Positions 45,371 through 58,308 of a stretch of DNA of 64,000 bases are shown here, piece after piece. A program made the translations under genes and the position numbers. This DNA is from Iris pallida. Its lineage: Eukaryota > Streptophyta > Magnoliopsida > Asparagales > Iridaceae. The DNA lies in contig JANAVB010029819.1 of NCBI GenBank assembly GCA_029216955.1, forward strand, positions 37,992,488-38,056,487, written 5' to 3'. A model generated the notes under the pieces. That model saw only the letters and a program-made list of their open reading frames with translations, ran no database searches and had not been told where the DNA came from. Numbering within the stretch: position 1 is the stretch's first letter; each line of letters opens with the position of its first letter.

Positions 45371-46734
45371 AATACTACGTCACGGTAGTGGGTCGAGACT
45401 TGGTCTGCCCTAAAAACAACCTGCGCTCACAAGTGGCCCACGCCATGTCAATGGGTGCCGGTGTTAACGTCCGAGATTGGAGATTCTCGTTCATCGACTT
45501 TACTGTCTACGGAATTCTTCCAGAGGACCCGAAAGAAGCTGTCTCAGTCAGGAGACGCTCTCTTCGATTCTACTACGATACAGCCACTAAAATGCTGTAT
45601 CGACGCTCCTATGATGGACTTCTCCTTCGATGTTTGTCCAACAAAGAAGCAGCCGAAGCCCTTCGAGAAGCTCATGATGGAATCTGCGGGGCCCATCAAC
45701 CTGGTCCTAAGTTGCAGGACCGACTGCGATGCATGGGCTACTACTGGCCAACCATGGCCGCTGACGCTGTCGAATATGCTAAGAAGTGCCATGCGTGCCA
45801 GCTTCACGCAGACTTCATTCATACACCATCCGAACCACTACATCCTACAGTCGCCTCCTGGCCCTTCGAAGCTTGGGGAATGAACATTGTAGGACCGATC
45901 ACCCCTCCTTCATCGAGAGGACATCGCTTCATCCTAGCAATAACCGACTACTTCTCCAAATGGGCAGAAGCAGTTCCGCTGGCAGAAGTGAAAAGCTCCA
46001 GGGTGATCAGCTTCATCAAGCACCACGTCATCTACCATTTCGAGATACCCCGAAGGATCATCCACGATAATGGTCCTCAGTTCATCAGCCATATTTTTAG
46101 CCGATTATGTGATAAGAATCGCATTCAAAACGTGGCATCAACCGCCTACAATCCGACAGCAAACGGATTTGCAGAGGCATTTAACAAGACTATCGTCAGG
46201 CTACTCAAAAAGGTCGTGTCATCCAACAAACACGACTGGGACGAAAAGCTCGGCGAATGCCTTTGGGCCTACCGCACAACGGTACGGACCCCGACAGGCA
46301 ACACACCATTCTCCTTGGTCTACAGGAGCGAAACGGTACTGCCTCTCGAGATTCAGATACCCTCACTCCGCGTAGCAATCACAAACCAACTCACAGAAGA
46401 AGACAATCAACGTCGTCGTCTGCGGGAACTGGAGGCACTTGATGAAAAGCGTCTCCTAGCTCAACAGCGCATCGAACTCTACCAAGCCCGTATATTACAG
46501 GCTTTCAACAAAAAGGTCAAACAGAGGACTTTTCAAGTAGGCGACCTGGTTCTGGCAGTCAGGAGGCCGATGGTGTTGACTCACAAAACACCAGGAAAGT
46601 TCGAGCCCAAATGGGAAGGACCTTTCATCATCGAGATGGTATACTCAAACGGTGCTTACCGCCTCGCCAAACCCAATGGGGACTTGTTTATGATGCCCAT
46701 CAACGGTAAGTTCCTAAAGAAGTACTACTCTTGA
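45371..46734 (+). CDS. Tat1 integrase
   Basis: Open to TGA at 46732-46734. The zinc-binding HHCC domain is HDGICGAHQ...CHACQ (45676-45800). The catalytic core follows: WGMNIVGPI (about 45875), IIHDNGPQFISHIF (second Asp), NPTANGFAEAFNKTI (Glu). The first DDE Asp is Asn here (AAC), so this copy should not be catalytically active. The C-terminal part has FQVGDLVLAVRRP and KFEPKWEGPFIIE (GPY/F-type module). No chromodomain is seen, as expected for the Tat clade. The antisense PMD gene starts on the other strand 0.6 kb downstream, tail to tail. Confidence 0.92.
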
Positions 46735-47328
46735 CATCTTTTCAGACATGTACTTCCACTCCACAAAATCATACGCTTCCGGAACCCAGCTGTTCCGTGG
46801 CATCCTCCAGTAGAAGAGAAACCACGTCCACATCACCTCTGAGTTGTTCCCCTACGCCCTACAAGGTAGAATCTTATACCCCGTAAGACTACGCTGTCCT
46901 TCATGTTTACCACGTCCATATTACCTCTGAGTAAACATCCCGTACAGACAACCCCGTATTGCCGTACATTGATCGTAGAACTTCCACGTCCATATTACCT
47001 CTAAGTAGTTCCGTGTATCCCCCAAAGTCATTTCTACCACGTCCTTAACACCTCTGAGTAGGAGGATTCTATCATTCGAACCCCATATTTGCCACGTCCA
47101 CATCACCTCTGAGCAAACATGAGGGTTCTCTCAAACTTATTATCTGTACCTAAAACCAAGGTACGCAAAAGATAATAGGTCCACACAAATCATCGAAGTT
47201 TATGACAAGCAAAAATGAACACATCATAAAAAATGGTGTACTTCTTTATTTCTAAAAAAAGGAGAGTAAAGGATTACACTATCCCCAGCAAGAGTTGTAA
47301 ATACACAAAAAAGCAGAGACTACAAGCC
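46735..47328. other. Region between convergent Tat1 pol and antisense gene
   Basis: No gene. It holds five spaced copies of a motif of about 22 bp (see next entry). Both genes' 3' ends and poly(A) sites should fall here. Confidence 0.6.
46820..47115. repeat. Five spaced CCACGTCC..CACCTCTGAG repeats
   Basis: Copies near 46825, 46910, 46983, 47038 and 47093. Core CCACGTCCACATCACCTCTG; variants CCATATTACC and CCTTAACACC in the middle. Spacing varies (about 55-85 bp), while the core and orientation are constant. Confidence 0.8.
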
Positions 47329-48793
47329 CTAAATATCCCCAAGGTTGGCGGAAAGCTCTGTAATTCGGCATTTCAAGTCCGCCGCCCTTGTCTCCACAGT
47401 TGCCAAGACTCGACGTTCAGCTTCTTGACGTATCACTTCAACAGCCTCAGCAGAAGTTTCATTCTCGTGCTTCTTATCAAGCTGCTGTCTCTGCTGAGCC
47501 AGGGTAAGAGCTCGGAGAGTGAAAGCTGCTTTCTCTTTCTTGAATGCTACGTATTTAGCCTGGACACGTTCGGCGTCCAATAGGAGTCGGGCCCGCTGGT
47601 CCTCAAGGCGGCGGATCTGGGCATCAATCTCCACGATTTTAGCGTCCAACGCAGCTCACATCTCCACTGTCTCCCGCGTAGACTGAGATAACCGCTCTAC
47701 TGCAGCTTCAGTCTCAGCCACTTCGCGTTCCCAGACACTCACAGTGGCCTGGTAGGAAGACACAGTCTCGACGAGCAGCTTCTCCTTCTCCGCATCTATC
47801 AGGATAGAGAGGTCATTTCGCTGGATGCACCCTAATTCAGAAAGCCGTTAGTCCAACTCAGCCACCGTGGCTTCCGGAATGTCGGCCATATGATCGTGGC
47901 CCTGGTGAATACGGATCAGGTTGATATGAGGCAGTGCCAGAGTTTTTGCCGTCTCCAAGCTCCCATTGGCATCCATCACTGTCGATACCCCCCCTCTGCA
48001 GCATTTTATATACTGCCTCGACGATGAATTTCACGTATTCATCTGCATCCGCCAGCACCTACGGCGTCATGGCAGGAGTTGGAGGAGCTGCTCTGGTTAG
48101 CGGACCGGAAGAAGACCCGCCGACCTCAATCTGCGAGGCTGGACCCTCGGCATCAACAGGCTCTTCATCAACAGGGGCTTGAGTACTAGCCCGAGGAGCC
48201 ACAGGAACAGAAGAAGCCGGCACAGGTGTCGAGATAGTACCCCAAGTGGAAGGAGCAACAGAGGGTTCCATCACACCCTTACCCTTCCCGAACTCGAAAG
48301 TACCACCGACGTCAGTAACCACCTCTCCAGTTCTCAACGTGCTATCAGCAGCCAATCCCTTCCCTGGCAGAATGGGGAGATCAACACTTGCCTCCTGACT
48401 CGTCCCTGAAGTCAGGACCGCCAGACGAGTCTCTTCATTAAATCCCTCTACAGGGATAGGATCTGTCGCTACCTCCTGATTGGTAGCCACCTCAGCTTCC
48501 GCCGCTGAGTCTGGGGTAGAGCTCGACAATGATGCAGCCGACCTCCCCTCATCATAATAAGGAGGGGAATCAAACCTCTCATCTGTTCCAACCATCTCTG
48601 TTGCCCCCGTAACAGGCTCTTGCAACTCTGGAGCATCATCTGAAGACGACGAACTCTACCCCACTTCATCACCGGGAAGCCGCGTGCCTGCTGGACCCTC
48701 GGCATTCGAGGCCCCCGCGATGGCCTTCATCATCTCGGAAGCTGCTACATCCTCAGCTTCCCTTCTGACATAATCTGGGGATGCTGGAATCTC
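47329..48793 (-). pseudogene. Tat1 antisense PMD gene, C-terminal part
   Basis: Continues from 60802 across the family B insertion. The frame from 48793 reads PASPDYVRREAEDVAASEMM, then TAG at about 48660, then an acidic Ser/Pro/Val-rich stretch (48625-48060) with GGTFEFGKGKGVMEP. After another stop and a frameshift near 48000 comes a long coiled-coil tail (47880-47332): LVETVSSYQATVSVWEREVA, IDAQIRRLEDQRARLLLDA and KHENETSAEAVEVIRQEAER. The charged heptad pattern suggests dimerisation. It ends LSANLGDI-stop at 47329. PMD plus a C-terminal coiled coil occurs in transposon-borne plant PMD proteins. Confidence 0.75.
48789..48793. repeat. Left target duplication of family B
   Basis: ATCTC, identical to 60802-60806 on the other side of the element. 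Confidence 0.95.
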
Positions 48794-49180
48794 TGTCACG
48801 ACCCACACCCTAGAGTAAGGGCACGAGAAGTGGGTACGTCCAGCCTACGCCACAGTGTCGACGGTAGAACGCTGTCCTAGGTCAATCATCTAACAATATA
48901 AGGTACCTGTACAGTTTATACTCTCCGAGTGGAGGTAACATCACAACATATAGTCTCAATCACATCTAAGGTAGAAGAATGAAAGACAGAAGATAGATAG
49001 TAACTCAAAGAGAACCATAGCATAGATGAAATAAGTCTAAGTGTCTAGGATACATAACATCCAGAATGTCAACTCATAATACAATAAGTCTAAGAGTCTA
49101 TACATCTCCACATCTCAAAATACAACTCAGAATGTGAGACAAAATATAAATATAGAAAAGACTGCCTAGACTAAACGGGT

Positions 49181-49306
49181 CTAGACTACTGGAACAACAT
49201 CCTCAGCTGCAGGTGGATCCTGCTGAGGGTCCTCAATACAAGTGCCATCTAGTCCTGCTCCATAATAAGTAGTCACCCATGCCTCGTCCTCATCCTCTGT
49301 AATATT
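49181..49306 (-). other. Candidate terminal exon in family B LTR
   Basis: Follows GAAAATATTACAG (acceptor-like). It is open with EDEDEAWVTTYYGAGL and ends PPAAEDVVPVV with TAG at 49183-49181. The right LTR keeps the frame and stop (about 56641-56766). The only upstream ATG (49339) is GTG in the right copy, which argues for entry by splicing rather than an own start. Confidence 0.35.
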
Positions 49307-49934
49307 TTCAACAGGTCCAATCAGGACAGGAACGAGCATAATATATCTCACACAGTTTATATCAGGTTAGGAAATACGATACTGGCAATAGAGTAAGATA
49401 CATGAACTGCTGAAAGGAAATATACACTGTAAAAGAGATAGCTGTAATGAAATATCTACTGTATATAGAGAACTGTAGTGACTAGTGATGTAGAGCACAA
49501 GATAGGCATGTGAATGGCTAGAATTTATACATGACTACACTACTGAGTTTGCACATGACTACTTTGGAATTATTCACATGTCCACTTTTACTCCCCCGTT
49601 TCCCCAATCAATACACAAGGATCTATACAAGTTACGTTATTATACATGATATCATATGGGGCCCATGAAAGGGTACACATGATAGTATACATAAGGGCTC
49701 AGTAAACATGAGAGTACATGATTACATGAGTGCACATGAATGATGGAAGCATAGGAGTACATGATGATAGTGAAACACACATAACATGAAGTACCCGATG
49801 CTCCCGAGAGGGATAACATCTCATGTAAAGATCCATATAGTACCAATCCGTGTTACCAATATGACAGCAACAAGTAAAGTAATCTAGAGCAAGAAGTAAA
49901 GCCTGAACAAGTATGAAACGGTCAGAGAATGTAC

Positions 49935-49992
49935 TCGCCTGATAACTGAATGTCTGAAGAGGATATACTGTCTGAGGAGAGGTGTATGGCTC
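49935..49992 (-). other. Candidate internal exon in family B LTR
   Basis: Between CTGATTAG and GTACATTC on the minus strand. It encodes EPYTSPQTVYPLQTFSYQA. It lies at the position corresponding to the exons at 2911 and 9151. The right LTR copy is at 57395-57452. Confidence 0.25.
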
Positions 49993-50068
49993 CTAATCAG
50001 AGCAATACAAGTCACAATGTATCCACAATGGTAAAAATAAAGTATACAATGCATACTACATAATTCTA

Positions 50069-50480
50069 GGTCAATTTGGTCAAAAGTCAACTCTTGGTCA
50101 ACTCAATAGTCAAACTGGGTCACAGGAAGTCATACTAGGTCACAGGGGATCAAACTGAGTCAAATAAAGTCAAACAAGGTCAAACAAGTCAAGATTAGTT
50201 AAATCTAGGTTAAAGTCAACTCCTGGTCAACACTCTAATCAAACTAGTCAAATACTAGTCAACATGATCAATCTGGGTCAAGTCTAAGTCAAACTTAGAC
50301 CAACTAAGGTATTGGTCAAACAAAGACTAGTCAATCAGGTAATTAGGTCAACCAAGACTAGTCAATAAGGTAATTGGGTCAAACATGGTCAGACTAGTTG
50401 AACTAGTCATTATTAGGTCAATTAGGTCATGGTTTGACCAATAGTTGACTTTAGTCAACCATGGTCAACAATGGTCAACT
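50069..50480 (-). promoter_or_regulatory. Array of about 24 TTGAC (W-box core) motifs
   Basis: By eye about 24 GTCAA words on the plus strand (TTGAC on the element's sense strand) plus two opposite, in 412 bp, many as TTGACC or TTGACT. TTGAC(C/T) is the core bound by WRKY transcription factors. The array is preserved in the right LTR at 57529-57940. Confidence 0.6.
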
Positions 50481-50619
50481 AGTAGTATTTTTAGGTCATT
50501 AGGTCATTTAGGGTTAGCCTCAAGCCATAGGCTAGTCACCTTGGCCATAGGCTAATGACTTAGGCCTATAAGCTATGTCATAGGTTTCTATATATCCTAT
50601 ACTTATTAGTCATATATAT

Positions 50620-50966
<347 letters not shown>

Positions 50967-51699
50967 GATACCCAATATATATAACCCCTATATATATCCT
51001 TAACTATATACACCAATATATATAACTATATATAATATAACATATATATACATAAACCTATATATATATATAGAGGAAATTATATAGAGGAAATTAGAGA
51101 GAGGGATGGAAATGAGATAGAGAGAAAGAGAGAGAGAGAGAGAGATGGACATAGAGTGAGGGATGTTTCAGAATTCCTGAAACTAGAAATCCCAGCCCCC
51201 AACCCATACACACAATTATACACACACACACTTAATATATACATATATATTTATATATATAAAACCTATTTATATATTACATATATATATAGAGAGAGGG
51301 ATGTGAGAGAGGGATATAGAGTGAGAAAGAGGGGGACAGTGAAGGCTGGACAGGGGGGAGGAGTGTGGTTCCAGAAATCTGGAACCAATCCAGACCCAAA
51401 CACACACACACAGTACATACATACATATATATGTACACATGTACACAACTACACATACACACTACCATTTAGCCCCAAATTTCACCCACACTCACACATA
51501 CATATATACTACGTATATATGTACTAAAATACACTCACACAATGTATTAATCTCAAACAAAATCGATTTAAAATTCGATTTTGCAAAACTGGAAAAATCC
51601 CTAAAATCTGGAAATAATGGGCTGTGTAGGTAAACAAGGGTAACTCGATTCTCGTGCACTAAACCGAGCTATGGCTCGCAACAATGGGTGACACCCCAT

Positions 51700-52240
51700 A
51701 GATATACTAGTGTCCTAGGTTCCTGACACGATACCACGACACAGTTTTACGTGTCCAAACACGCAAAACAAACACTCGGGTAAGCTCTGATACGCGCACA
51801 CAATAACAGTGTCGTGCACGCGTTCCAGGAGCACGTGGACACACCACGAGACACGACACGTCTCGTGGTCGTGCATACGTGTAGCCCACACGTATGGCTA
51901 CACGTTCCACATCCTGACACGTGTCCACGACACGCATGGACACAGAACGAACCCCGTATCAGTCGTGAAAATACGACTGATACACGCGAGTTCAGACCGC
52001 GTCGTGCACGCGGTTGCACGCGTCGTGCTCGTAACACAGGACACGACGCACCACGTGCTCGTGTCCACGTGTACGCCACGAATAGGGCTTCATGCCCGTG
52101 TCACTACGAGACACTCTAGTGTCGTGTCCACGCGACACGACACGCTTAAAGTCGTGCCCGCGCGCGTGTGTGCTGACAGCGCGTGTCCAGTACGAGTGAG
52201 TTTTCTCACTCGACACGACACGACGTGACACGAGACTTTG
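51700..52240 (-). promoter_or_regulatory. CACG/CGTG-rich region in family B LTR
   Basis: Dense ACACGAC, CGTGTCC and ACACGTGTCC words on both strands, CpG-rich in AT-rich surroundings; repeated in the right LTR at 59035-59555. ACGTG is the core of G-box/ABRE sites. All six frames are open by composition, so the long frames here are not taken as proteins. Confidence 0.45.
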
Positions 52241-53492
52241 GGGGCATGTTCGCAGACATTGCCCCCTTGTCTGTGTCAAATCTTACGTGTCCTAGTGGCC
52301 TGTATAGTGCGCACGAGATGTCGGGTAGCAGGGCATGCACGATGGGCTCGTACGGTCGGTTCGTATCCAATTTGGACACGGACACAGCACTAAAATGTGC
52401 TCAGTCCACGTGTTCTATGGTCAGCAAGTCTAGGGCTACAAGTTTGTGTAATTTGTTTTACAAAAACACAAAAACAAGTCCATTGTGGCATTTCACCAAA
52501 TAAGGGTTTCTAGGTTAGGATACGTGTCCGATACGGACACCAAAACACTTCTAATTTCCACCAAACCTTACCCACAGTTATGGTAGTCCTACATGAATGC
52601 ATTTATGAAGAAATATTAGGGTTTTAACTAAGTTTGAGGGAAATTACCTATTGGTGCAATTCCAAGGAAAATCAAAGAAAAGGGGGTGTGTGCTCTTCCA
52701 CTCGATGATGTCCAATGCTTCCAAATCCTTGATTGCTAGTTCCTCTTAGCACCCTAGATGTTGTAGGATCCCAATGCAAGAGACTAGAGTGAATTTGGAT
52801 CAAGAATGATCAAGTTGTGAAGGTTTGAAGAAAAAAGGATTTTCTAAGAATTAATTTCATGTAAATTATTCATGAATTAATTCAATAGGATTTTATAGAA
52901 TTGTGGGCTGCCAAGGGAGGGGTCCTTGGCTGCCATGGGGGGTAGGGGAGGTGTCCTTGGCTTTCTTCTAGGCTAAGGCAAGACTTGTGTAAAGGGGTTG
53001 GATATTTTGAGTGGTTTAAGGAAAATATCTTAAAAAGTTAATATCTAGATATTTAACCACTTTATCGCATGACCAAATCTTCATCCTAATGCTTCTAGGT
53101 TAGTGGCTAACCTCTAGTTTAGGGTAGGATAGGTTAGGGACTAATCATGGGACTTTAACCATGATTAAATAATATTAAAATCACATAATCACAAATAAAG
53201 TCTAGTAAATTACCAAAATACCCTTTAGGCTAAAAATCACTAATTTGGTGTTCTAAGCCTATGGCTAAGCTCTCATGGTCATGGCAACTTCTAGGTTAGA
53301 GAAAACTAGGGTTTACACTAAGTTATACTAACCAAAATCACAAAGTCATAAGTTATGACTTAGCATGACTTTAGAAATGGTTTAACTTAACTAAAATCAC
53401 CAAAAAATCATACCATGACTAAAATACCACTAATAAATAATAAAAATAATAAATTTTCAAAAATTCCTAATTTCAGAAAACAGGGTGTTACA

Positions 53493-53530
53493 AGTCTACC
53501 CACCTTAAAATAATTTCGTCCTCGAAATTT
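53493..53530 (-). other. Family B polypurine tract
   Basis: The minus strand reads AAATTTCGAGGACGAAATT, then ATTTTAAGGTGGGTAGACT and the LTR. The GAGGACGAAATT block is shared with the tracts at 553 and 6969. Confidence 0.8.
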
Positions 53531-54965
53531 AGATGGTCGTACTCCTCCTAGGTCAAACCTCCAACAATCAGGGACGAAGCCACTACCTAGGCAACATACA
53601 AGGTCAAATAAGCAAAATATGGGTAGTAGACCTATACTGGGTCATGTCCAAAAATTGGCTGGCAGTTTTAGGTCATAAGGTGTCCTCAATTTAAATCGAA
53701 GCCAAAAGTAACTCCATAGGGTAAATCAGGATGGAGTCTCGGGTAAGAAAAATCGTACTAAGCAAATGAGGCACACAATGGTATGCCTGAGTGGGACACT
53801 AAGGTCATGGGTGTACTATGTCATGTCTAGGTCATGTATGTGGAATTTGTTTTGGGAAAACAACTAGTCTTGTGCTCCAAATTTAAAAGTCACGGTAATG
53901 TGCCTACGATGATCATAATTTAGTGTGGAAAGGGTCTATGGCCTAAATCGAACCAAAAATCGTGATGAAATAGTGGTACCAGGGGAACAGGTTAAATGGA
54001 ATAATCTGTGGTCTCATCTAGGTGCACTAGTCATTCTAGATCAATACTGTCCTATGGTATCAAAACGTTCAAGCAATCTAAGGTGTCCAAATTTGGGAAG
54101 GTAAGGAAACAACAATCATCAAGACTATAGGGTCGTCTACCCTCCTATATGAAAATGGGTCATTAACAAGTGAGAAATCATTAAAGTTACCATTCCATAA
54201 AAAGAAAATTGAAAATTTAGGTACAAACAATCACAAATAGATTTTAGTCTTGACACGATCTAAGTTGATCAATTTCAGGAAAAATAGAGATTTGGGCAAG
54301 ATGGGAAATCAATGGAATTAAGTATGAGCACGAGCATCCAATAATGAAGATCCAGGTCATGATAAATTTAATTCAACTGGATACGAATACGAGGTTCATA
54401 GGCGATTAAAATAATTCCAAGGAGAATTGTCAAGGCTGTTGTGGATAAGATTCTAGGATAAGTTTAACTGTGTCTCTATCCACACAGATTAATATATGAA
54501 AAAAAGCGAACCAAAACGCAATAGGTTGATCAGACCATCATGCGTCGGTTCTGATTAGACAATATGTTAGTGGGTACGCACCCAATAAAATATATCATGA
54601 TCAAGCTCGAAAAAGGATAAGCTTGTAAAACTAAGGATAAATTTGTAGCATAAGATATAAGTAAGGGTGGAATGATGAAAGAAGATACATAGTCCTGGTC
54701 ATGGGCATAGACTAGGAAGATAAGGAAACAATAAATCACAGGGCAAAAAGGGTCACCATTCTATGGTCAGAGCTACTCTATCAACTCTAAGTCAAAAGGC
54801 ATAACACATAAATTAATTTATTTAAGAGGAAAATTCTTGACAAAAGAGTTAGTCAAGAATTATATTAATAGCTAAAGCTACTCCTACTCCTACTCCTAAG
54901 TAAGAGATAAATAAACAAACAAACAATCGACAAAAACAAAAGAACTACCAGGTCAAAACTGATCA
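53531..54965. other. Family B internal region without coding
   Basis: AT-rich DNA between gag and the polypurine tract where pol would normally lie. No protease, RT or integrase motif on either strand. Confidence 0.6.
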
Positions 54966-55784
54966 CTAATAAAGAACAGGTAGGAGCAGATGGAATTGGA
55001 TTTTAAGATAGATATAATGAAGTAAGGTGGGAATGGAATTTAGAAGGACAGAACCTGCAAGCACATTGCCAACTGCCTGGCCATCCTCAACTGTCATGGC
55101 GTAAGCACGTCCCTGCTGACCTCTTCCAGCCTGTTGCTGAAACTGCATAAATCTCTGCTGCTGTGGCTGTAACGGTCCTCTCTGCTGCTGTCCTACCGGA
55201 GCCTTGGCTCCTGCTCCTGGTGCTGCTCCCTGTGCTACTCTACCTGTGTACTGGGAACACTCCCTCAGCTGGTGGTCCGCTGCCCCACATATTAGGTACC
55301 GGCCCAACCTCTTCCTGCACTCACCCCATCCATGTCCCGACTTCTTGTAATAGGGACAACTAATTGTCTTCGGGTCCTGACCCCGATACTGATGCTGCAC
55401 TTGCTGAACTCCCACTGGGGTCTGCGTCTGCTGAAACTGCACATGGGGCCTCTTAGCCTGGCCTCTACTGCTGCTGGTACCACGAGCGTCCTGTCCCCTC
55501 TTGAACAACTATTGCCGCTGAGTTACCACTATCTGCTGGAAGAAGGATAACAACCGTGCCACGTCCTCTGATTCTGATGACGACTGCTGCTGAAGAACAT
55601 TCGGGACGACAGAAGAAAGTCTCGAAGTAGGGAGAGGTGCACTCCTATAGGCTGCAGATATCCTAGCCTGAGCTGGCACAACAGGAACTGCAGTCTCGGG
55701 GCCCTGCTGATCAGGACGAGGAGTGGTAGACCCCTCAGTGGTATCTCCCTGATCGAGACGATGAGATCGTGTCTCCATACCCAT
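54966..55784 (-). pseudogene. Family B gag remnant, capsid core deleted
   Basis: N-terminal part 55784-55509 (MGMETRSHRLDQ...) with SSSESEDVARLLSFFQQI, then a stop. The frame continues (LFKRGQDARGTSSSRGQAKR) into a Gln-rich stretch with two zinc knuckles, CPYYKKSGHGWGEC and YLICGAADHQLREC; each has one Cys changed to Tyr. It then enters the start of a protease leader (MTVEDGQAV...VLAGSVLLNSIP) and stops. The retrotrans_gag capsid core (about 200 residues) that should separate the two halves is missing. The element cannot make particles alone. Confidence 0.75.
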
Positions 55785-56221
55785 CCTGAAGACAGATCAA
55801 ACAAAGAATCAATACTGAGATATAAAATGATAATTCAAGGGAGGACAGTTATTCAAGGAAGCAAACCTTCAACAGAAATTTAGATGGCAGAAAACAGATA
55901 AGAGTTTTCTCATAATTGTGATTGAGTACCCTAAAAAATAAAAGATATTAATCTAACACTAAGAAATTAAAATCAACAACTACAAAATTTTTAAAATCAT
56001 CAACTAATACCAGGATTCAAAGTTCTACAGTGAATCCTCCAAAATCAAATTCAATCAAGGGAAAAGGAGTTTAAATCGTAATTTCAAATGAGATTCTCAA
56101 GGGTCATCCCAGGAATCTCTCAAAGTATCCTAGCAGTGATTGAGTATCCACTCTCTCTAAGCCTATTCCTCAAATCTTATTGTAGGCTGTAGTGATACTC
56201 TCGTTCGAATACCACTACATA
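55785..56221 (-). other. Family B leader before gag
   Basis: AT-rich; no gene. It links the post-LTR motif to the gag ATG at 55784. Confidence 0.5.
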
Positions 56222-56253
56222 AACTCGACCTGCATGGGCCACCACTAAAAATG
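56222..56253 (-). other. Post-LTR motif of family B (possible primer site)
   Basis: After GGGTCGTGACA the minus strand reads CATTTTTAGTGGTGG then CCCATGCAGGTCGAG. The same words follow the family A LTR (10230-10269). No initiator-tRNA-Met primer site is present. The match to tRNA geometry is imperfect. Confidence 0.5.
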
Positions 56254-58069
56254 TGTCACGACCCGCACCCTAGAGTAAGGGCACGAGAAGTGGGTACGTC
56301 CAGCCTACGCCGCAGTGTCGGCGGTAGAACGCTGTCCTAGGTCAATCATCTAACAATATAAGGTACCTGTACAGTTTATACTCTCCGAGTGGAGGTAACA
56401 TCACAACATATAGTCTCAATCACGTCTAAGGTAGAAGAATGAAAGACAGAAGATAGATAGTAACTCAAAGAGAACCATAGCATAGATGAAATAAGTCTAA
56501 GTGTCTAGGATACATAACATCCAGAATGTCAACTCATAATACAATAAGTCTAAGAGTCTATACATCTCCACATCTCAAAATACAACTCAGAATGTGAGAC
56601 AAAATGTAAATATATAAAAGACTGCCTAGACTAAACTGGTCTAGACTACTGGAACAACATCCTCAGCTGCAGGTGGATCCTGCTGAGGGTCCTCAATACA
56701 AGTGCCATCTAGTCCTGCTCCATAATAAGTAGTCACCCATGCCTCGTCCTCATCCTCTGTAATATTTTCAACAGGTCCAATCAGGACAGGAACGAGCACA
56801 ATACATCTCACACAGTTCATATCAGGTTAGGAAATACGATACTGGCAATAGAGTAAGATACATGAACTGCTGAAAGGAAATATACGCTGTAAAAGAGATA
56901 GCTGTAATGAAATATCTACTGTATATAGAGAACTGTAGTGACTAGTGATGTAGAGCACAAGATAGGCATGTGAATGGCTAGAATTTATACATGACTACAC
57001 TACTGAGTTTGCACATAACTACTTTGGAATTATTCACATGTCCACTTCTACTCCCCCGTTTCCCCAATCAATACACAAGGATCTATACAAGTTACGTTAT
57101 TATACATGATATCACATGGGGCCCATGAAAGGGTGCACATAATAGTATACATGAGGGCTCAGTAAATATGAGAGTACATGATTACATGAGTGTACATGAA
57201 TGATGGAAGCATAGGAGTACATGATGATAGTAAAACACACATAACATGAAGTACCCGATGCTCCCGAGAGGGATAACATCTCATGTAAAGATCCATATAG
57301 TACCAATCCGTGTTACCAATGTGACAGCAACAAGTAAAGTAATCTAGAGCGAGAAGTAAAGCCTGAATAAGTATGAAACGGTCCGAGAATGTACTCGCCT
57401 GATAACTGAATGTCTGAAGAGGATATACTGTCTGAGGAGAGGTGTATGGCTCCTAATCAGAGCAATACAAGTCACAATGTATCCACAATGGTAAAAATAA
57501 AGTATACAATGCATACTACATGATTCTAGGTCAATTTGGTCAAAAGTCAACTCTTGGTCAACTCAATAGTCAAACTGGGTCACAGGAAGTCATACTAGGT
57601 CACAGGGGATCAAACTGAGTCAAATAAAGTCAAACAAGGTCAAACAAGTCAAGATTAGTTAAATTTAGGTTAAAGTCAACTCCTGGTCAACACTCTAATC
57701 AAACTAGTCAAATACTAGTCAACATGATCAATCTGGGTCAAGTCTAAGTCAAACTTAGACCAACTAAGGTATTGGTCAAACAAAGACTAGTCAGTCAGGT
57801 AATTAGGTCAACCAAGACTAGTCAATAAGGTAATTGGGTCAAACATGGTCAGACTAGTTGAACTAGTCATTATTAGGTCAATTAGGTCATGGTTTGACCA
57901 ATAGTTGACTTTAGTCAACCATGGTCAACAATGGTCAACTAGTAGTGTTTTTAGGTCATTAGGTCATTTAGGGTTAGCCTCAAGCCATAGGCTAGTCACC
58001 TTGGCCATAGGCTAATGACTTAGGCCTATAAGCTATGTCATAGGTTTCTATATATCCTATACTTATTAG

Positions 58070-58132
<63 letters not shown>

Positions 58133-58259
58133 TATACCCATCTATCTAATACCTATATGCCAATATAGGAACACTCTATATATATAATACCAAACCCATA
58201 TATATATACATTCTCATATATATGTATATATATATACCCATATATATAATGACACTAAT

Positions 58260-58308
<49 letters not shown>

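Noticed and set aside
51707..52503. Frames of 80-140 codons in the CACG-rich part of the family B LTRs (also 58963-59829)
   Set aside because: Open in all six frames by composition, different frames overlap, and none has a protein signature.
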